64,000 nucleotides of DNA from Streptomyces minutiscleroticus (GTDB taxonomy: Bacteria; Actinomycetota; Actinomycetes; Streptomycetales; Streptomycetaceae): positions 1 to 64,000 of the forward strand of contig NZ_BMVU01000026.1 in NCBI RefSeq assembly GCF_014650875.1, written 5' to 3'. The translations under genes and the position numbers were made by a program. The notes beneath the pieces were generated by a model, which made no database searches, was not told where the DNA came from, and was given only the letters and a program-made list of their open reading frames with translations. Below are positions 60,198 to 64,000 of this stretch, piece after piece (positions within the stretch are counted from its first letter, which is position 1; every line of letters begins with the position of its first letter).

Positions 60198-60671
60198 ATG
60201 CACACGACAGACAGTGCCGCGGCCGCCGCGGCCGGCCTGGGGAGGCGCCTCGGCCCTCTGCGGCGGGCCGTACTCCGGGCCACCCGGCAGGCCGCGGACC
60301 TCCCCGACCTGCCGGAGGCGCAGATAGAACTGCTCCGGACGCTGTCCGGCGCGCCCGGCGGGCTCTCCCCGCGCGAGGCGGCGGCCCGGCTGAGGATCGC
60401 GCCGTCCACCCTGAGCAACCTGCTGCGGTCCATGACGGCGAGCGGCCTGGTGACGCGGGAGCAGCACCCGGACGACCTGCGGACCGCGGTGCTCACCGCG
60501 TCCGACGAGGCGCGCACCCTGCTCGACCGCTACGACCGCGCCAGCGCCGCCGCGCTGACCGCCGCCGGCGCCGGGCTGTCCGCCGCCGACCGGCAGGCCC
60601 TGGCGGCGGCCCTGCCCGTGCTCGACCGGCTGCTCGTCGCCCTCGAACAGGGGGAGCGGGCTTCGTCGTAG
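60198..60671 (+). CDS. MarR-family regulator, probable phenolic-acid-responsive repressor of padC
   Basis: 157 residues. Winged helix-turn-helix GGLSPREAAARLRIAPSTLSNLLRSMTASGLVTREQHPDDLRTAVLTAS with helical dimerisation ends. MarR proteins of this kind sense phenolic acids and repress divergent catabolic genes; here padC is the obvious target, with two perfect palindromes in the shared region. In Bacillus the same job is done by PadR, a different branch. ATG 60198 has no clear ribosome site; GGTGGGAGTG lies upstream. Confidence 0.83.
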   Translation: MHTTDSAAAAAAGLGRRLGPLRRAVLRATRQAADLPDLPEAQIELLRTLSGAPGGLSPREAAARLRIAPSTLSNLLRSMTASGLVTREQHPDDLRTAVLTASDEARTLLDRYDRASAAALTAAGAGLSAADRQALAAALPVLDRLLVALEQGERASS

Positions 60672-60768
60672 TCACCGCCGCGGTACCGGCGGCGAAGGCG
60701 GCGTCGGCCGTGTGAACGGTGTCGGTGCCGACGGTGCGAACGGTGCCGGCACTGTGAACGGAGCCCCC

Positions 60769-60823
60769 GGCCCGGGGACCGGGCCGCCCCGCGGCCGGGG
60801 AGGAGCGGCCCGGTCCCCGGGCC
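60769..60823. terminator. Bidirectional terminator between MarR and P450 genes
   Basis: Perfect 19-bp stem (60769-60787 with 60805-60823) with a 17-nt loop, 15 bp before the P450 stop codon and 98 bp after the MarR stop. Confidence 0.85.
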
Positions 60824-60837
60824 GCCCGGCGCCGTCC

Positions 60838-62250
60838 TCAGGCCGCGGCGTGTCCGGTGCGCGGGCCCCCGGCCCCCTCGCGCGGCCGTACGGTCATCAG
60901 CAGGGTGCGGGGGCGGACGGTCGCCTGGGCGACGGGGCGCACCGTCTGCCCCGGCGCGAGGCCGAGCCGCACCCTGCGCACGATCGTCGCGATGGCAGTG
61001 ACCAGCTCCGTGAGGGCGAAGCGGTCCCCGATGCACTTGTGCCTGCCCGCCCCGAAGGGCAGGTACGCGCCCGTGGGCGGCGGCTCGGCACTGTCCAGCC
61101 AGCGGTCGGGGTCGAACCGCAGCGGGTCGGGATAGAGCTCCGGGTCGCGGTGCAGGGCGTGCTGGCAGTAGGCGAGTTCGGTGCCGGCGGGCAGGGTCCA
61201 CGCCCCCAGCCGGGTCTCCGTGACGGTGCGGCGGGTGACGAGCCATCCGGTGTGGTGCAGCCGCAGGGCCTCGTCGATCACACGCTTGAGGTAGGGCAAC
61301 CGGGTGATGTGGCCGAAGGCCACCGGTTCCTCGCCGAGGACCTCGTCCAGCTCGGCCAGGACGCGGGCCTCGACGTCCGGGTCGCGGGCCAGTTCGTACA
61401 GCACCCAGGACAGCACCGAGGCCGTGGTCTCGGTCCCGGCCACCGCGAGGGTGAGGATCTCGGACGAGATCTGATCCCCCGTCAGAGGTCGGCCCGTCTC
61501 CTCGTCGGTCGCGCGCAGCAGCAGGGACAGCATGTCGCCGGTGTCGCGCCCGGAGGCCTGCAGACTCTCCACGGCGCGGTCGATGGTGGCGCGGACGGCC
61601 TCCCGCGCCTGGTCGAAGCGGCGGTTGAACGGCAGCGGCAGCCGCTCCACCCAGTCGGGGAGCATGACGCGCGCGCCGACGCCGTTCATCACGACCGACA
61701 GGTCGTCGCGCAGCCGCCGGAAGGCGGACTCCTCCAGGCTGCCGGAGAACACCGTCTTGGCGAGCATGTCGAGGGAGAGCCCCACCATCGCCTCCCGGAC
61801 GTCCAGGACCCGGCCGGTCTCCCACGTGCCGACGGCGGCGGTCGCCTCGTCGCGCATGATGTCCACGTAGCGGGCGATCTCCGGGCGCGCGAAGGCGGGC
61901 TGGAGCTGGCGCCGTTTGCGGACGTGCTCCTGTCCTGCGGCGGTGACCACCGACCGGCCCAGGAGCTGGCCCATCTTCTCGAAGAAGCGGCCCTTGTCCA
62001 GGCTCGGCCCGAGGTCGGTGAGCATCGTGCGGACGAGTTCGGGGTCCTGGACGATGACCGTGCGGGTGCCCGGCTGGAGCGTGATCTCCACCAGCGGGCC
62101 GTAGTTCTCGCGGAGCGAGGCGATGAACGCGAGGTTGTCGCGCATGAGCCGTACCGCGTGACCCAGGAGGGGGAGCGACCCGGCGGCCCTGGGTATGGGG
62201 GGAGGCGTTACGAGCGTCACGGGGCGTCGTGCTCCCTTCGGAGTGATCAT
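60838..62250 (-). CDS. Cytochrome P450
   Basis: 470 residues from ATG 62250; GTG 62220 with GGGAG upstream is an alternative start ten residues later. All P450 marks are present: I-helix LAVAGTETTASVL, E-x-x-R in IDEALRLHHTG, PERF-like RFDPDRWLD and heme loop FGAGRHKCIGDRFAL with the axial cysteine. The N-terminal TPPPIPRAAGSLPLLGHA and overall length are like the larger bacterial P450s of the pentalenene/terpene-oxidase or CYP102-like branch, not the 400-residue class. No terpene cyclase, ferredoxin or reductase gene is nearby, so the redox partner and substrate lie elsewhere. Confidence 0.88.
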   Translation of the reverse strand: MITPKGARRPVTLVTPPPIPRAAGSLPLLGHAVRLMRDNLAFIASLRENYGPLVEITLQPGTRTVIVQDPELVRTMLTDLGPSLDKGRFFEKMGQLLGRSVVTAAGQEHVRKRRQLQPAFARPEIARYVDIMRDEATAAVGTWETGRVLDVREAMVGLSLDMLAKTVFSGSLEESAFRRLRDDLSVVMNGVGARVMLPDWVERLPLPFNRRFDQAREAVRATIDRAVESLQASGRDTGDMLSLLLRATDEETGRPLTGDQISSEILTLAVAGTETTASVLSWVLYELARDPDVEARVLAELDEVLGEEPVAFGHITRLPYLKRVIDEALRLHHTGWLVTRRTVTETRLGAWTLPAGTELAYCQHALHRDPELYPDPLRFDPDRWLDSAEPPPTGAYLPFGAGRHKCIGDRFALTELVTAIATIVRRVRLGLAPGQTVRPVAQATVRPRTLLMTVRPREGAGGPRTGHAAA

Positions 62251-62429
62251 GGCGCCCGTATGACTTCCCGAGTCGTCGCCGGACGCAATCCGGGCGGGAA
62301 CGTGTCCTGTGCCACCCTTCGCCGAGGGCGCCCCGCCTCGACCTCCGCGCCTCGCACCGTACTTGGTGACGGACCGCAAGGCTTTCACCCATACTCGCTC
62401 CCGCACCCGCACCTGAGGCCCGACGCCGA

Positions 62430-62456
62430 GCGGTCCCGTCCAGAGGACGGGACCGC
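62430..62456 (-). terminator. Terminator of the protease gene
   Basis: Perfect 11-bp stem (62430-62440 with 62446-62456) with a 5-nt loop, about 37 bp beyond the stop codon of the minus-strand streptogrisin-like gene and upstream of the P450 gene. Confidence 0.75.
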
Positions 62457-62492
62457 CGACCGGGAAGTGGAGGTGCGTGGTGCTCCGCCGGA

Positions 62493-63395
62493 CTAGAAGA
62501 CGCTCACGCCGTACGCGCTGAGGGCCTCGGTGACCGGCTGGAAGAACGTGGTGCCGCCGCTGGTGCAGTTGCCGCTGCCGCCCGAGGTCAGGCCGAGCGC
62601 GGTCGTGCCCGAGAAGAGGGCGCCGCCGCTGTCGCCGGGCTCGGCGCAGACGTTGGTCTGGATCAGGCCGCTGACGATGTCGCCGCCGCCGTAGTTCACC
62701 GTGGCGTTGAGGCCCGTCACGGTGCCGCTGCGCAGGCCGGTGGTGGAGCCGCTGCGCTGCACCGACTGCCCGACGGACGCGTTGCCCGCGGCGGTGATGT
62801 CGCGGTAGCTGCCGTTGTACAGGTACACGCGGCCGTCGGCGTTGGCGGAGTTGGAGTGCCGGATCAGGCCGTAGTCGTTGCCCGGGAAGCTGGTGCCGGC
62901 GCGGGTGCCGAGGACGGCGCTGTTCGAGGAGTTGGTGTACCAGGTGCTGCCGATCTCGGTGCAGTGGCCCGCGGTGAGGGCGTAGTACGTGCTGCCGCTG
63001 CGCACGTTGAAGCCCAGCGAGCAGCGTCCGCCACCCGCGTAGATGGCCTGCCCGCCGGCTATGAGCTTGTTGAACACGCCCTCGGTGTGCTTGATCTGCA
63101 CGGCGCCCGAGGCCGACTTGATCTTGTTGATCTCGGCCGCGGAGACGGTCGAGTCGACGGTCACCACGATCTTGCCGGTGGCCTTGTCCGTGTACCAGGC
63201 GGTGCCCGGTACGTCGGCGTCGAGCACGGCCTCGCTGGCCTGGGCCAGCTGGGTCGCGCCGAGTTTCGCGGGGGCCTCCTCGGCCAGCGCGGAGGGGACG
63301 GTCAGCGCCGAGGCGGCGACCAGCGCGGCCGCGAAGGCGCCGAGTCTCGCACCCTTGGACGCGGCGCGGAAGGACGAGAACCGCTTGAGATTCAC
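62493..63395 (-). CDS. Streptogrisin-type (S1 family) secreted serine protease precursor
   Basis: 300 residues: signal peptide to about Ala38, a propeptide of about 73 residues, and a mature enzyme of about 189 residues beginning at IAGGQAIYAGGGRC. The triad is in place: His in LTAGHC, Asp in FPGNDYGLIRHS and Ser in CAEPGDSGG, with the paired cysteines of GRCSLG/AGHC and NVCAEP/GNCTSG. The mature sequence, including GFNVRSGSTYY and the C-terminal FFQPVTEALSAYGVSVF, is very close to streptogrisin B (SGPB). The propeptide acts as a folding chaperone and is cut off outside the cell. GGAGG precedes GTG 63395. Single-gene unit. Confidence 0.93.
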   Translation of the reverse strand: MNLKRFSSFRAASKGARLGAFAAALVAASALTVPSALAEEAPAKLGATQLAQASEAVLDADVPGTAWYTDKATGKIVVTVDSTVSAAEINKIKSASGAVQIKHTEGVFNKLIAGGQAIYAGGGRCSLGFNVRSGSTYYALTAGHCTEIGSTWYTNSSNSAVLGTRAGTSFPGNDYGLIRHSNSANADGRVYLYNGSYRDITAAGNASVGQSVQRSGSTTGLRSGTVTGLNATVNYGGGDIVSGLIQTNVCAEPGDSGGALFSGTTALGLTSGGSGNCTSGGTTFFQPVTEALSAYGVSVF

Positions 63396-64000
63396 CGGAT
63401 CCTCCAGTGTGGGGTCAGGCCCGTGGGGTTGGCCGGGCCATGTGGACGCAAAACTTCACGCCCGGCTCATGGTTGAGTCATGGACGCGTCAAATTTTGCT
63501 AAGGGGATCCTCAGCTGATCCCCCGCGCCGGACAAGACGTGCTTTCGGACACTGCCTCCGGGCCCGGCCCCCACGGTGCGTCCGCGGCGCGCGAGGGGAG
63601 CCGCGCGGGCTGCCCCGTCCGTGCGCGGACGGGGCAGGGGCAAGGGTCCCCGTAAAAAGTTCGTCACTTCGGAGGGGGCCGTGACGGCTCGGTCCCGGCC
63701 GGTGTCGGACCCTCGCTCCCGCGCCGCGCGCATCCGGACGGCGCGCAGGTCACCGTGGGTGCCACGATGATCGCGGGGCGTCACGCGGTGCTTTTGCGCC
63801 GATCCTTCGGGCGCATCGTCGGCCGAACGCATGGGGCGGTACGGCATACGGCGGACGGGAGTGAGCGATGGGGCGCAAGCCGCTGTGAGCGGCTCCGGCG
63901 GTGCGCTCGCGGCGGCGCGCCGCCGCCACGAGGGTGTCCCTCCGCGGACCTGTTTCAGGGTTGATCGGCCGGTATAACGCCGGGTCCGCGTGGCTTGTTT
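63396..64000. other. 605-bp end region, protease promoter area and no further gene
   Basis: Upstream of the protease gene. TTGACG (minus strand, 63487-63492) is a -35-like hexamer without a clear -10. TCATGG occurs twice (63467 and 63478), and GGGGATC/GATCCCC form a 7-bp palindrome (63503-63523). A frame at 63467-63847 (minus) is Arg-rich without family features and overlaps these elements; I do not call it. From 63850 to the end I see nothing. Confidence 0.4.

Noticed and set aside
63467..63847. 126-codon minus-strand frame upstream of the protease
   Set aside because: Arg-rich, no ribosome site, and overlaps the promoter-like and palindromic elements of the protease gene.

Overview
The window is a very GC-rich stretch with third-position GC bias, short Shine-Dalgarno sites (GGAGG, AAGGAG), frequent GTG/TTG starts and intrinsic terminators made of long perfect GC stems. 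Gene content (streptogrisin-type protease, DUF5937/ArsR regulators, TM2/DUF2752 modules, the DevR/DevS-like pair OsdR/OsdK, the vdcBCD operon) points to a Streptomyces chromosome, probably accessory or arm-like rather than core. I recognise no transposase, integrase, rRNA operon, CRISPR array or biosynthetic gene cluster. About fifty-six intact or probable genes are called, plus three gene remnants and one stand-alone tRNA-like gene.

Layout. 0-7.7 kb: an FUSC-type membrane protein, a GNAT/acyl-CoA-synthetase-like (Pat type) protein acetyltransferase, a tandem universal stress protein (USP) and a Baeyer-Villiger-type monooxygenase. 7.7-7.9 kb: an isolated transcription unit with a -10 box, a cloverleaf that folds as tRNA-Gly(UCC) with an abnormal T-loop, and a 16-bp-stem terminator. 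8-13.2 kb: a small membrane protein, a fructosamine-kinase-like protein, the vdcBCD non-oxidative hydroxybenzoate/vanillate decarboxylase operon and a divergent AraC regulator. 13.2-15 kb: WYL regulator and divergent DinB-like protein. 15-20.4 kb: a dormancy/hypoxia island with two more USPs and the convergent osdR/osdK genes. GGGCC-N4-GGCCC-like palindromes in front of this cluster and in front of the pat/USP pair at 4.8 kb suggest one regulon.

20.9-34.3 kb: a second NarL-type two-component system, a secreted amidase, an ABC exporter divergent from a third two-component system around a 13-bp palindrome, an ArsR/MFS pair and a TetR/DUF5701 pair, each with a visible operator-like palindrome. 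35-43.3 kb: TPR protein, a 5'-truncated ArsR remnant, 2H phosphoesterase, HEAT-repeat protein, a TM2-DUF2752-TM2 module, a PIG-L deacetylase and a frameshifted GNAT remnant. 43.3-53.8 kb: GH16 lipoprotein, aldo/keto reductase, BKACE-type enzyme, STAS protein, VOC protein, an AlkZ-like HTH_42 glycosylase candidate, a peptidoglycan-recognition protein with a (GGCAGT)13 microsatellite, a TetR/DHA2-exporter operon and a lipoprotein. 53.9-64 kb: FAD oxidoreductase with tandem-repeat insertions, serine hydrolase, PPK2, a frameshifted DUF3237 gene followed upstream by padC and a divergent MarR regulator with tandem operators, a cytochrome P450 and a streptogrisin-like protease.

Two themes stand out. 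Phenolic-acid breakdown without oxidation is present twice (vdcBCD for hydroxybenzoates, padC for hydroxycinnamates), each with its own divergent regulator. Low-oxygen/stress functions (OsdRK, three USPs, Pat acetyltransferase, PPK2) recur. Functions are inferred from sequence pattern recognition only; no database search was run.
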